Below are positions 15,012 to 23,974 of a stretch of DNA of 53,316 nt, one piece after another. Made by a program: the position numbers and the translations under genes. Under the pieces are notes generated by a model, which did no database searches, had not been told where the DNA came from, and saw only the letters and a program-made list of their open reading frames with translations. The stretch's first letter is position 1. The number at the start of each line of letters is the position of its first letter. This stretch comes from Gaiellasilicea sp031371615 (GTDB lineage: Bacteria; Actinomycetota; Thermoleophilia; Gaiellales; Gaiellaceae), in the NCBI GenBank assembly GCA_031371615.1, contig JANMJY010000076.1, forward strand, positions 1-53,316, read 5' to 3'.

Positions 15012-16319
15012 TCAGATCCTTTCGACGGGTTCCGGGCTTGCTGCGACGACGAGTTGCAGGGTGTCCTGCTCGACGGACTCTACGCGCACGTGGCCGCCTG
15101 GCGGCAGGGGCTCGCCGCCGGCCGTGCGGGCTCGCCAGAGCTCGCCGTCGACGAAGACGAGGTTCTCACCGCGTACCTGTGCCTCCTCGCCGACCAGCCG
15201 GTGTGCGCCCACCTCGGGTGGCGAACGCCTAAGCGTTGCGGCCTTGGTCAGAGCGAACCCGAACAGGAGCGTGAGGGTGCCGGCAATCGCGACCGCGACC
15301 GGTAGCGACACCTGGTAGGCCTCGCCGGCCGGGTCGAAGAGCAGCAAAGAGCCGATCACGAACGTGACCGCACCCGCCACGGTGAGGGCGCCATGCGACA
15401 CGATGAACGTCTCCGCGACGAAGAACCCGGCAGCGAGCAGCATCAACAGCAGGCCGGCGGCCGAGACGGGCAGCACCTGGAGCCCGTACAGGCCGACGAT
15501 CAGCGAGATCGCGCCGACCGTCCCGGGGAAGATCAGTCCGGGGTTCCAGAGCTCCACGACGATCCCGATCAACCCGATCGAGAGCATCAACGCGATGATG
15601 TTCGGATCGATCAGGAGATCGAGGATCGACTTCCAGGCCGACATCTTGATCCGCTTCACGTCGGTCGTGCCTCCGAGGTTCAGCACGAGTCCTTTCGGCT
15701 CGACCCTGTCCCCACGGATCTGGCGGAAGAGATCCCCGTAGTCGGTCGCGACGACGTCGACCGCGTTCCGCCGCAGCGCCTCGCGCGCGCCGAGGTTGGT
15801 GGCCTTCGTGACCATCTCGCGGGCGACGGCGACGTTGCGCCCGTGCTCCCGTGCGAGCTCGCCGATGTAGGCGGCGGCGTCGTTGACGACCTTGCGGTGC
15901 AGATCCTTGGAGATGTCCTCGCCGCCGACCGAGATCGGAGTCGAGGAGCCGATGTTCGTCTGTGGCGCCATCGCGAGCACGTCGGCGGCCATGCCGATCA
16001 CGGCTCCCGCGGAATCTGCGCTCGCGCCTGCCGGCGCCACGTAGACGATGACCGGCACTCTGGCCGCCAGGATCCCCTTCACGATCGCTCGCATCGACGA
16101 GCCGAGACCGCCGGGCGTGTCCATCTCGATCACGACTGCCGCGTACCCCCCGTCCTCGGCCTGACGGATGGCGTCGAGCAGGTAGTCCTGCGTCACCGGG
16201 TTGACGTCGTTCTCGAACTCGGCCACGAGGACGCGGCCGGATGGGCCCGCAGCGGCCGGCGCCGCCAGCGCCAGGGCCGAGGCGAGCGCAACCAGAAAGA
16301 GGAGTGCTCCCCGCGCCAA
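15012..16319 (-). CDS. Full-length NfeD-type membrane serine protease
   Basis: The product (about 435 residues from TTG 16319) has a signal peptide (ALLFLVALASALALAAPAAAG), a ClpP-class protease domain (about 30-230), several membrane segments (about 240-345) and a C-terminal NfeD OB-fold (about 370-420, with GEAQVRGENLVFVDGELWRA). The catalytic serine is probably in GASADSAGAVIGMA, and the lysine in HRKVVNDAAAYI, matching the Ser-Lys dyad of archaeal 1510-N. The start is uncertain: no ATG or GTG fits, and TAGAAT lies ten bases ahead of the TTG. It forms an operon with the slipin. Confidence 0.9.
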   Translation of the reverse strand: MARGALLFLVALASALALAAPAAAGPSGRVLVAEFENDVNPVTQDYLLDAIRQAEDGGYAAVVIEMDTPGGLGSSMRAIVKGILAARVPVIVYVAPAGASADSAGAVIGMAADVLAMAPQTNIGSSTPISVGGEDISKDLHRKVVNDAAAYIGELAREHGRNVAVAREMVTKATNLGAREALRRNAVDVVATDYGDLFRQIRGDRVEPKGLVLNLGGTTDVKRIKMSAWKSILDLLIDPNIIALMLSIGLIGIVVELWNPGLIFPGTVGAISLIVGLYGLQVLPVSAAGLLLMLLAAGFFVAETFIVSHGALTVAGAVTFVIGSLLLFDPAGEAYQVSLPVAVAIAGTLTLLFGFALTKAATLRRSPPEVGAHRLVGEEAQVRGENLVFVDGELWRARTAGGEPLPPGGHVRVESVEQDTLQLVVAASPEPVERI

Positions 16320-16398
16320 ACTCGTAAGGATTCTATCAATGCAGGGGGTTTTCCCTTGCGGGCGAAGGGTGCTGGTGCCACGGTCAGGTGGCAGCCGC

Positions 16399-18501
16399 AT
16401 GAGAATTCTCCGACTTTCGATCCTGCTCGCCCTCGCGTTTCCGGCCGCCGGGCTGGCGCAGGGCGCGACGATCGTGACCCGCAACGTCCCGTTGGGCAAC
16501 GAGCGCGTGCCGGCGTCGTCAGCCGCGCAGGCCCGCTTCAACCTCGTCGGGCTGCACTGGCGCGGGCCCGGCTCGGTGCGGTTCCGCACCCGTTCGCTGG
16601 CGGGCGGCTGGAGCGCCTGGGAGGCTGCCGCGCCTGAGGCGGAGGACCAGCCGGATGCGGGTACCGGGGAGCGCTCCCGGACGGAAGGCTGGAGACTCGG
16701 AAATCCGTGGTGGGTCGGTCCGTCGAACCGGATCGAGTACCGCCTGCGCGGCAAGGTGACGAAGCTACGCGCCTACTTCGTCTGGAGCCCGGCCGCGGGC
16801 GTGCCGGCGCGTACGCTCCAGAAAGCCGGCGCTCCCGCGATCGTTCCGCGGAGCGGTTGGAACGCCGACGAAAAGATCAGGCGTGCCAGCCCGTCCTTCG
16901 CGCCGGTCTTGCGGCTGGCGCTCGTCCATCACACCGCCGGCGCGAACGGCTACACCGCGGCCCAGTCGCCTGCGATCGTCCGGGCGATCGAGCTCTACCA
17001 CGTGCAGGGGAATGGCTGGAACGACATCGGCTACAACTTCCTCGTCGACCGGTTCGGCCAGGTCTTCGAGGGCCGCTACGGCGGCATCGAGCGGAACGTG
17101 GTCGGCGCCCACGCCGAGGGGTTCAACACCGGCTCGGTTGGCGTGGCGGTGCTCGGGGAGTACGGCTCGCTGCCGGTGGCGCAGAAGGCTCGCGACGCCC
17201 TTGCGGCACTGCTCGCCTGGCGGCTCGACGTCGCGCACATCGACCCGGCGACGACGCTGTCGTTCCTCTCGGGCGGCAACGCGCGCTTCCCGGCCGGGCT
17301 GCCAGTCTTCCTGCGCACGGTCTCCGGACATCGCGACACCGGCTTCACCGACTGCCCGGGCAACGCGCTCTACGGCATCCTCAACGATCTTACTGGCGAC
17401 GTCGCCAGACGTGGGCTCCCGAAGCTCTACGCGCCGGTCGTCACCGGGACTGTTCCGGGCCTCGTTCGCTTCAAGGCCCGGTTGTCGTCGGCTCTGCCCT
17501 GGACGGTGGACGTCTACGACGCGACCGGCCTCGCGGTGGGCTCGTATTCCGGCCTCGGGCCCACCGTCGACTGGATTTGGGACGGGACGCCCTTCCCCGC
17601 GGGCAAGTACTCCTACGCGATCAGGTCGGACGAGACCCTCACGCCGGCGCTCGGGACGATTGGCGGCCCCGGCGGCGTCGAGACGCTGTCGGTGGCCGGC
17701 CTCGCAGCCGACCCGGAGACGGTCTCGCCCAACGACGACGGGGTCGCGGACGAGACGACGATCACGTACACGCTGAACGCGCCGGCCAACGTCACCGTGA
17801 ACCTGCTCGACGACCTGGGCGTCGAGGTGGCAACGGTTGCCGCGAAGGCATGGAAGCGGGCGGGCGAGCACGCGGTGACCTTTGACCCGGTCCTGCTGCC
17901 GGACGGGATCTTCCACATCGGGCTGTCCGCGACCGCCACGGGCGGCAGGCAGGTGACCGCGACGACCCAACTTGCCGTCAGTCGCACGCTCGGCGGCGTC
18001 AGCGCCGCGCGGCTCGCCTTCTCTCCGAATGCCGACGGCCACGCCGATCGGATCGCCTTCCGCTTCGAGCTCACCGGCCCAGCCGAGGTGCGGCTGCGCA
18101 TCCTCAAGAACGGCAAGTGGGTCGCGACGCCGTTCAAGGGACCGCTCGAGGCGGGCGCCCGGCAGGTCGAGTGGGACGGCGTCAAGCGCATCGGCCGGCT
18201 TCTCGACGGCGCCTATGACGCTGTGGTGGAAGCGACGGACGCGTTTGCGACCACGACGGTGGCGGTGCCGTTCACGGCGGATACGCGGCAACCCAGGATC
18301 AGGATCGTGCAGCGCTACCCGCTCAGGGTCTGGGTGAGCGAGCCGGCACGATTGACTCTCCGCTTCGGCGCCCGCAGCCTCGTGCACGAGGCGCTAGTGG
18401 CCGGTGAAGCGCGCGTTCCGAATACGCCGAAGCTCGGGCTCGTGCGTGCGGTCGCCTGGGACGCTGCCGGCAACGCCAGCATCCCGGCTTCGAAGCGCTG
18501 A
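16399..18501 (+). CDS. Secreted N-acetylmuramoyl-L-alanine amidase with FlgD-like Ig repeats
   Basis: The 700-residue protein has a signal peptide (residues 1-23), an N-terminal beta-rich region, and a PGRP/Amidase_2 domain at about 160-340 that would cleave the amide between MurNAc and the stem peptide. Zinc ligands are seen as LVHHTAG, SGHRD and DCPGN, with GWNDIGYNFLVD between. The C-terminal 350 residues contain at least two FlgD-like Ig repeats beginning SPNDDGVADE and SPNADGHADR, probably for surface attachment or spacing. ATG 16399 starts the signal peptide. It diverges from the NfeD gene. Confidence 0.92.
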   Translation: MRILRLSILLALAFPAAGLAQGATIVTRNVPLGNERVPASSAAQARFNLVGLHWRGPGSVRFRTRSLAGGWSAWEAAAPEAEDQPDAGTGERSRTEGWRLGNPWWVGPSNRIEYRLRGKVTKLRAYFVWSPAAGVPARTLQKAGAPAIVPRSGWNADEKIRRASPSFAPVLRLALVHHTAGANGYTAAQSPAIVRAIELYHVQGNGWNDIGYNFLVDRFGQVFEGRYGGIERNVVGAHAEGFNTGSVGVAVLGEYGSLPVAQKARDALAALLAWRLDVAHIDPATTLSFLSGGNARFPAGLPVFLRTVSGHRDTGFTDCPGNALYGILNDLTGDVARRGLPKLYAPVVTGTVPGLVRFKARLSSALPWTVDVYDATGLAVGSYSGLGPTVDWIWDGTPFPAGKYSYAIRSDETLTPALGTIGGPGGVETLSVAGLAADPETVSPNDDGVADETTITYTLNAPANVTVNLLDDLGVEVATVAAKAWKRAGEHAVTFDPVLLPDGIFHIGLSATATGGRQVTATTQLAVSRTLGGVSAARLAFSPNADGHADRIAFRFELTGPAEVRLRILKNGKWVATPFKGPLEAGARQVEWDGVKRIGRLLDGAYDAVVEATDAFATTTVAVPFTADTRQPRIRIVQRYPLRVWVSEPARLTLRFGARSLVHEALVAGEARVPNTPKLGLVRAVAWDAAGNASIPASKR

Positions 18502-18518
18502 CCGGGGGCCGGTGGCTC

Positions 18519-18524
18519 TAGACT
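18519..18524 (+). promoter_or_regulatory. -10 element of the sigma-fab operon
   Basis: TAGACT lies six bases ahead of the GTG at 18531, identical in sequence and spacing to the element of parA. It supports that start and a leaderless message for the sigma-fab operon. Confidence 0.5.
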
Positions 18525-18530
18525 CGGCGG

Positions 18531-19133
18531 GTGCAACCGCAACGCTTTCGATCGCGTCCAATCGGGCGGGCCCTGCGGCCCGACCCGCCGATCGTCCACG
18601 AGAGGTTGAGTGATCCGATCCTGGTGAAGCGAGCAAAAGACGGCGACGCCCGCGCGCTCGGCGCGTTGTGCGAACGGCACGCTCCGAAGGTTGAGCGGCT
18701 GGCGCACCACTTGCTCCGCGACCGGGAGGACGCACGCGACGCGGCCCAGGATGCGCTCGCGAGGCTGTGCGTCAAGCTGCCGCAGTTTCGGGGCGAGTCG
18801 TCGTTTTCGACCTGGCTGCACCGTTTGACGGTGAACGCATGCCGGGACGTTGCGCAGCGGCAGCTGGCCCGGCGTTGCGAGCCGCTGCACGAGGACCGAC
18901 GCGAGGCGCGCGACGGAGACCCCGCCCGCGCTGCCGAGGCATCCGAGCTCCGCGCCGAGCTCGGCGTGTGCCTGGCCCAGATCGCGCCGGCACAGGCGAA
19001 GGTGGTCGTGCTCAAGGATGCGTTCGACTTCAGCTTCGAGGAGATCGCCGGCGCCGAGGGGATGCCCGTCGGCACGGCCAAGTGCTACGCACACCGCGGC
19101 CGCAACGGGCTCCGGGAGCGGCTCTCCGCATGA
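18531..19133 (+). CDS. ECF-type RNA polymerase sigma factor
   Basis: The 200-residue protein has region 2 (about 30-95, with LVKRAKDGDARALGALCERH and EDARDAAQDALARL) and region 4 (about 140-195, with VVLKDAFDFSFEEIAGAEGMPVGTAKCYAHRGR). The spacer is short, as in ECF sigma factors. Start GTG 18531 is supported by the hexamer at 18519-18524; TTG 18606 is an alternative. No anti-sigma gene is next to it. Its TGA overlaps the fabZ ATG, so it leads a fatty-acid operon. Whether it controls these genes is untested; the operon promoter gives no obvious ECF motif. Confidence 0.88.
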   Translation: MQPQRFRSRPIGRALRPDPPIVHERLSDPILVKRAKDGDARALGALCERHAPKVERLAHHLLRDREDARDAAQDALARLCVKLPQFRGESSFSTWLHRLTVNACRDVAQRQLARRCEPLHEDRREARDGDPARAAEASELRAELGVCLAQIAPAQAKVVVLKDAFDFSFEEIAGAEGMPVGTAKCYAHRGRNGLRERLSA

Positions 19134-19564
19134 AGCTCCCCCTCGACAAGGCGGCGATCGAGGAGATCCTGCCGCACCGCGACCCTTTCCTCCTCCTCGA
19201 CGAGGTGATCGAGCTCGAGCCTAACGTGCGCGTCGTCGCGCGCAAGCTCGTCACCGAGGCGGACTGTGCCGGCCACTTTCCCGGCAACCCGATCATGCCA
19301 GGCGTGAAGATGGTCGAGGCGCTCGCACAGGCCGGCGCCGTCGCCGTGCTCAGCCTGGAGGAGAACCGCGGTCGCATCGCGCTTTTCGCCGGCATCGACG
19401 ACGTTCGCTTCAAGCGCGTCGTGCGGCCGGGCGACCGGCTGACGCTCGAGTGCAACCTCGAGACCGTCCGGGGCCCGATCGGCCGCGGAAAAGTGCGGGC
19501 GACGGTTGACGGTGAGCTCGCGGTTCGGGGCACTCTGACGTTCGCGGTGGATCAGTCCTCGTGA
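19130..19564 (+). CDS. fabZ: 3-hydroxyacyl-ACP dehydratase FabZ
   Basis: FabZ dehydrates 3-hydroxyacyl-ACP in each elongation round. The 144-residue hot-dog protein has the catalytic histidine in EILPHRDPFLLLDEV and the glutamate in PIMPGVKMVEALAQ, with HFPGNP between. It begins at ATG 19130, overlapping the sigma gene, and ends overlapping the fabH GTG. Confidence 0.96.
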   Translation: MKLPLDKAAIEEILPHRDPFLLLDEVIELEPNVRVVARKLVTEADCAGHFPGNPIMPGVKMVEALAQAGAVAVLSLEENRGRIALFAGIDDVRFKRVVRPGDRLTLECNLETVRGPIGRGKVRATVDGELAVRGTLTFAVDQSS

Positions 19565-20574
19565 TCGGGTCCGCCAACGGCGCCCGCGTCGGGATCACCG
19601 GCCTCGGCGTGTACGTGCCCGAACGGGTCTTCACGAACCAGGATCTCGAGCAGTTCGTGGACACGACGGACGAGTGGATCGTCGAACGCACCGGGATCCG
19701 TGAGCGCCGGTTCGCGACCGAGGAGCAGGCGCTCACCGACATCGCTATGCCGGCGGCGGTCGCGGCCCTCGCCGATGCGGGCGCCGAGGCGTCTTCGATC
19801 GACCTGATCATCGTCGCGACCGTGACGCCGGACATGATGTTCCCGACGAGCTCGGCGCTGCTCGCGGACTCGCTCGGCATGCCGGACGCGGCTGCCTACG
19901 ACCTGCTCGCCGGGTGCACCGGCTTCATGTATGCGCTCGCGCAGGCGTACGGCATGGTCGCGTCAGGCCTCTCCAAGCGGGCGCTCGTGATCGGCGGTGA
20001 CGTGCTCTCGAAGATCCTCGACTGGACCGACCGCTCCACGCTGGTGCTCTTCGGCGACGGAGCCGGCGCAGTGGTCGTCGAGCGCGTCGACGAGGGCGGG
20101 TTTCTTGGCTTCGAGCTCGGTGCGGACGGCGGTGGTGGCGAGAACCTGTGGCTGCCGGGCAGCGGGTCGCGACATTTCGAGGACGCAGACAAGCTCGTGA
20201 AGATGAACGGCCGGGAGGTGTTCAAGTTCGCGACTCGGGTGATGGTCAGCTCGGCGGAGAAGATCCTGGCCGAGTGCGGGAAGTCCGTGGACGACATCGA
20301 CGTGTACGTCCCGCACCAGGCGAACAAGCGGATCATCGACCACGCTGCCGGCAAGCTGGGCATCCCGGCGGAAAAGGTCGTCGTCAACGTCGACCGCTAT
20401 GGCAACACGTCCTCGGGCTCGATTCCGCTCGCGCTTGCCGATGCCGCTGCAGACGGCAGGCTCCGCGAGGGAGAATTGGTGCTGATGACCGGAATGGGCG
20501 CGGGCCTCACCTGGGGGTCGGCCCTGATCGAGTGGACAGGCAGTTCAACGAAGACAGAGAGGAAAGCAGCGTGA
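19561..20574 (+). CDS. fabH: 3-oxoacyl-ACP synthase III FabH
   Basis: FabH joins an acyl-CoA primer to malonyl-ACP and starts fatty-acid synthesis. In 337 residues the Cys-His-Asn triad appears as AGCTGFMYAL (Cys about 119), VPHQANKRI (His) and YGNTSSGSIPLAL (Asn). The N-terminal YVPERVFTNQDLEQFVDTTDEW is typical. GTG 19561 overlaps the fabZ stop as GTGA. Together with fabD, fabG and fabF it supplies the condensing and reducing steps. An enoyl reductase and acyl carrier protein are not in this cluster. Confidence 0.97.
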   Translation: MIGSANGARVGITGLGVYVPERVFTNQDLEQFVDTTDEWIVERTGIRERRFATEEQALTDIAMPAAVAALADAGAEASSIDLIIVATVTPDMMFPTSSALLADSLGMPDAAAYDLLAGCTGFMYALAQAYGMVASGLSKRALVIGGDVLSKILDWTDRSTLVLFGDGAGAVVVERVDEGGFLGFELGADGGGGENLWLPGSGSRHFEDADKLVKMNGREVFKFATRVMVSSAEKILAECGKSVDDIDVYVPHQANKRIIDHAAGKLGIPAEKVVVNVDRYGNTSSGSIPLALADAAADGRLREGELVLMTGMGAGLTWGSALIEWTGSSTKTERKAA

Positions 20575-21491
20575 GCAAGATCGCCTTCATGTTCCCCGGT
20601 CAGGGCTCCTACGAGGCTGGGATGGGCCACGACATCGCCGAAGCCGTGCCGGAGGCAATGGCCGTGTACGAAGCCGGCAGCGAGGCCTCCGGTCTCGACC
20701 TCAAGCAGGTTTGCTTCCACGGCCCGGTCGAGGACCTGCTCGACACGAGGCTGCAGCAGCCCGCGCTCGTCGCGACGAGCCTCGCCATCAACCAGGCAAT
20801 CCGATCGCGCGGGATCGTGCCCGACTTCGTCGTCGGACACTCGGTCGGCGAGTTCGCCGCGCTCGGCGCCGCCGAGGCGCTCAGTGCCGCCGACGCGATC
20901 GGGCTCGTGCGCGAGCGCGGGATCGCCATGGCCGAGGCGGCGCAGGCGCGTCCCGGTTCGATGGCCGCGATCCTGGGGCTCGCCGACGAGGTAGTCGAGG
21001 GGCTCTGTCGCAAGATCGCGAACGTCTGGCCCGCGAACTACAACTGCCCCGGACAGATCGTCGTCTCGGGGGAGGACGACGCGGTCGGCGAGTGCTGCAC
21101 CGAGGCGGAGGAAGCAGGAGCTCGGCGTGCCATCCGCCTGCGAGTCTCGGGCGCCTTCCACTCGCCGCTCGTGGCGCGGGCGGCCGACAAGCTTCGGCCG
21201 GCCGTCGACCGGATCCACTTCGCCGATCCGCGAACGGCATTCATGTCGACGGTGACGGCGAAGCTCGAGGATGCCGGGCGTTATCGCGAGCTCCTGATCG
21301 AGCAGCTGACGGCGCCCGTCAAGTTCACGCAGGCAGCCCGCGAGCTGATCGGCAAGGGCGTGACGACATTCGTCGAGGTCGGCCCCGGCGACGTGCTCAG
21401 CGGTTTACTGAAGAGGATCGACAGGAGCGTGCGAACCGTCTCCGTCAGCAACATGCAGGAGTTGCGCGAGCTGGAGGAAACGCTTGCCTAA
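20571..21491 (+). CDS. fabD: Malonyl-CoA:ACP transacylase FabD
   Basis: FabD loads malonyl groups on to acyl carrier protein. The 306-residue product begins IAFMFPGQGSY, has the nucleophile serine in VVGHSVGEFAALG (about residue 90), and the catalytic histidine in VSGAFHSPLV. GTG 20571 overlaps the fabH stop (GTGA) and has AGAGAGG eight bases upstream. The longer upstream frame is a shadow of fabH. It overlaps fabG by eight bases. Confidence 0.96.
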   Translation: MSKIAFMFPGQGSYEAGMGHDIAEAVPEAMAVYEAGSEASGLDLKQVCFHGPVEDLLDTRLQQPALVATSLAINQAIRSRGIVPDFVVGHSVGEFAALGAAEALSAADAIGLVRERGIAMAEAAQARPGSMAAILGLADEVVEGLCRKIANVWPANYNCPGQIVVSGEDDAVGECCTEAEEAGARRAIRLRVSGAFHSPLVARAADKLRPAVDRIHFADPRTAFMSTVTAKLEDAGRYRELLIEQLTAPVKFTQAARELIGKGVTTFVEVGPGDVLSGLLKRIDRSVRTVSVSNMQELRELEETLA

Positions 21492-22218
21492 CGGCTCCTT
21501 CGCGTCACTCGAAGGAAAGTCTGCCCTCGTCACCGGGGCCTCGCGCGGGATCGGCCGGGCGATTGCCACCGAGCTAGCCGCCGCCGGCGCGAGCGTCGTT
21601 GTCGGCTATCGCTCCGGCCAGAAGGAGGCCGAGGGGCTCGCCGCCGAGATCGGTGGGCGCGCGATCCAGGCGGACGTCTCGAGCGCGGACGACGCGCGAC
21701 GCCTGGTCGAGGAGGCGGGCGACCTCGACATCCTCGTCAACAACGCAGGGCTCACTCGCGACGGCCTGCTCGCGCGGATGTCAGACGACGACTGGCGGAC
21801 CGTCCTCGACACCAACCTCTCGTCCGTCTTCTACACCTGCCGCGCCGTGACGCGGCCGATGATGAAGAAGCGCGCCGGCACGATCGTCAACATCTCGTCG
21901 ATCGTCGGCGTGCACGGCAACTGGGGCCAGACGAACTACGCGGCCTCGAAGGCGGGGATCATCGGCTTCACGAAGTCGCTGGCGCGGGAGCTCGGCTCAC
22001 GCAACGTGCGCGCCAACGTCGTCGCGCCCGGCTATGTGAAGACGCAGCTCACCGACGTCCTGCCCGGGGAGGCGACCGAAGCGATGCTGAAGAACACGCC
22101 CCTCGGCAGGCTGGGGGAACCGGAAGACATTGCCGGAGCGGTACGCTTCCTCTGCTCGGACGCGGCTTCGTTTATCACGGGCGAGGTACTGCTCGTCGAC
22201 GGCGGACTGGGGATGTAG
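21484..22218 (+). CDS. fabG: 3-oxoacyl-ACP reductase FabG
   Basis: FabG is the NADPH-dependent short-chain reductase of fatty-acid elongation. The 244-residue protein has the cofactor motif TGASRGIGRA, NNAGLTRDGLLARM, the catalytic Ser in VNISSIVG and Tyr-Lys in NYAASKAG, and the C-terminal ITGEVLLVDGG. The start is TTG 21484, inside the end of fabD, which indicates coupling. The stop TAG shares a base with the GTG of fabF. Confidence 0.96.
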   Translation: MPNGSFASLEGKSALVTGASRGIGRAIATELAAAGASVVVGYRSGQKEAEGLAAEIGGRAIQADVSSADDARRLVEEAGDLDILVNNAGLTRDGLLARMSDDDWRTVLDTNLSSVFYTCRAVTRPMMKKRAGTIVNISSIVGVHGNWGQTNYAASKAGIIGFTKSLARELGSRNVRANVVAPGYVKTQLTDVLPGEATEAMLKNTPLGRLGEPEDIAGAVRFLCSDAASFITGEVLLVDGGLGM

Positions 22219-23474
22219 TGACGGAACAGAACGGAAGACGGCGCGTGGTCGTGACCGGGATCGGCATGGTCTCCCCGCTCGGGAACGACGTGGAGACATC
22301 CTGGGACAACCTGATCGCAGGCGAGTCGGGAGCGGCCGAGATCACGCAGTTCGACGCGAGCGATTTCCCGGTCCACTTCGCGTGCGAGCTGAAGGACTTC
22401 GAGCCGACGACGTGGATCGAGCACAAGCAGGCGCGGCGCATGGACCGGTTTTCGCAGATGATCGTCGCCGCCGCGCGCCAGGCCGAAGCCGACTCGGGCA
22501 TCGACATCGCGAAGGAGCCGGACCGAATCGGCGCGTCGATCGCGACCGGCATCGGCGGTCTCGGCGCCTTCCAGGACTGCTACCAGACGCTGATCGACCG
22601 CGGCCCCGATCGGGTCAATCCGTTCTCGATCACCGCAATCATCCCGAACATGGGCGCCGGCTGGGTCTCGATGGAGCTCGGTACCCGCGGCCCGCTCTCG
22701 TCGCAGTGCACGGCCTGCGCGGCCTCGAACATGGCGATCGGGGAAGGCGCGGACGCGATCCGGCTCGGCCGCGCCGACGCGATGATCTGCGGTGGCACGG
22801 AGGCCGGGATCACGCGCGTCGGCATCGCGGGCTTCGGTGCGATGCGCGCTCTCTCTCGGCGCAACGACGAACCGAAGCGCGCCTCGCGTCCGTTCGACGC
22901 CGGTCGTGACGGCTTCGTCATGGGCGAGGCCGGTGGCGCCGTCGTGATCGAGGCGTACGAGCGTGCGAAGGCACGCGGAGCCAAGATCTACGCCGAGCTG
23001 ATCGGGTACGGCGTCTCGTCGGATGCGAACCACGTCACCGAGCCCGACCCGAACGGGACGAACCCGGCTCGCGCGATGCAGATGGCCTTCGGCGATGCGG
23101 GCATCGACCCGTCCGAGATCGGCTACATCAACGCGCACGGCACCTCGACGCCCCTCGGCGACGCGTCCGAGACCAGGGTGATCAAGCTCGCGGTCGGTGA
23201 GGAGAATGCCTACAAGATCCCGGTCTCCTCGACGAAGGGGGCCACCGGCCACTGCCTCGGCGCGGCGGGCGCGGTCGAGGCGATCTTCACCATCCTCGCG
23301 ACGCAACGCGGCGTCCTGCCGCCGACGATCAACTACGAGGTCGAGGATCCCTCCTGCGATCTCGACTACATCCCGAACGAGGCGCGGCAGTCGGAGATCA
23401 GCATCGGCGTCTCCAACTCGTTCGGCTTCGGCGGCCACAACGCCTGCATCGTCTTCCGCAAGCTCGACGAGTAA
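22218..23474 (+). CDS. fabF: 3-oxoacyl-ACP synthase II FabF
   Basis: FabF elongates acyl-ACP with malonyl-ACP. The 418-residue enzyme has the Cys-His-His triad in SSQCTACAASN, INAHGTSTPLGD and GATGHCLGAAG, and ends with NSFGFGGHNA. GTG 22218 overlaps the fabG stop. There is no room for acpP between fabG and fabF, unlike the fabD-fabH-acpP-fabF order of Streptomyces, so acpP must lie elsewhere. The stop abuts the convergent GNAT gene with no space between them. Confidence 0.97.
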   Translation: MTEQNGRRRVVVTGIGMVSPLGNDVETSWDNLIAGESGAAEITQFDASDFPVHFACELKDFEPTTWIEHKQARRMDRFSQMIVAAARQAEADSGIDIAKEPDRIGASIATGIGGLGAFQDCYQTLIDRGPDRVNPFSITAIIPNMGAGWVSMELGTRGPLSSQCTACAASNMAIGEGADAIRLGRADAMICGGTEAGITRVGIAGFGAMRALSRRNDEPKRASRPFDAGRDGFVMGEAGGAVVIEAYERAKARGAKIYAELIGYGVSSDANHVTEPDPNGTNPARAMQMAFGDAGIDPSEIGYINAHGTSTPLGDASETRVIKLAVGEENAYKIPVSSTKGATGHCLGAAGAVEAIFTILATQRGVLPPTINYEVEDPSCDLDYIPNEARQSEISIGVSNSFGFGGHNACIVFRKLDE

Positions 23475-23951
23475 TCACAGGCGCAGCTCGAGCAGGACGA
23501 CGTCGCGCCACTCGCCGTCGAGCTCCCCGATCCGCTCGCGGACGCCGACCTCCCGGAAGCCGAGCGACCGGTGCAGCGCCAGGCTCGCCCCGTTCTCCGT
23601 GAAGACCCCCGCCTGGAGAGTCCAGAGCCCACCCGCGCGGGCGCTCTCGATCAGCCTCGCGAGCAACGCCCGGCCGACGCCACGGCCGCGGGTCCGCTCG
23701 GCGACGTAGACGCTCTCCTCGCCGACGCCGCGGTAGACGTCGCGGCTCGAGTACGGCACGACCGCGATCCAGCCGGCGACCCCGCCGTCGAGCTCTGCGA
23801 CGAAGCGGTGGTCGCGCAGGTGCCGCGCGTTCCAGTCCTGCCACGACGGCACTGCCGTCTCCAAGGTTGCGTCGCCCGTCGCGATGCCCTCGGCGAAGAT
23901 TGCCGCGACCGCCGGCCAGTCGGCGGCAACGAGAGGACGGACCTCGATCAC
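23475..23951 (-). CDS. GNAT acetyltransferase, phosphinothricin-acetyltransferase-like
   Basis: The 158-residue protein resembles the Bar/Pat/MddA group of GNAT enzymes that acetylate small amino-acid analogues such as phosphinothricin or methionine sulfone. It shows IEVRPLVAADWPAVAAIFAEGIATGDATLE, the acetyl-CoA loop ERTRGRGVGRALL and SLALHRSLGFREVGV. The real substrate cannot be told from sequence. Start is GTG 23951, six bases after TACTAT on the minus strand, so the message is probably leaderless. It diverges from the HAD gene. Confidence 0.9.
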   Translation of the reverse strand: MIEVRPLVAADWPAVAAIFAEGIATGDATLETAVPSWQDWNARHLRDHRFVAELDGGVAGWIAVVPYSSRDVYRGVGEESVYVAERTRGRGVGRALLARLIESARAGGLWTLQAGVFTENGASLALHRSLGFREVGVRERIGELDGEWRDVVLLELRL

Positions 23952-23957
23952 AGCCCG

Positions 23958-23967
23958 ATAGTAAGCT
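23958..23967. promoter_or_regulatory. Overlapping divergent -10 elements
   Basis: TACTAT on the minus strand (23963-23958) ends six bases before the GNAT GTG. TAAGCT on the plus strand (23962-23967) ends seven bases before the HAD ATG. The two hexamers overlap by two bases within a 23-base intergenic gap, so both transcripts are predicted to be leaderless and to compete for one small site. Confidence 0.55.
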
Positions 23968-23974
23968 CGGACGA

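Noticed and set aside
16201..16398. N-terminal extension of the amidase frame
   Set aside because: It lies over the start of the divergent NfeD gene, and the signal peptide begins at ATG 16399.
16765..18387. A 540-codon frame antisense to the amidase
   Set aside because: Same compositional effect; the amidase has signal peptide, zinc ligands and repeats, while the antisense product shows nothing recognisable.
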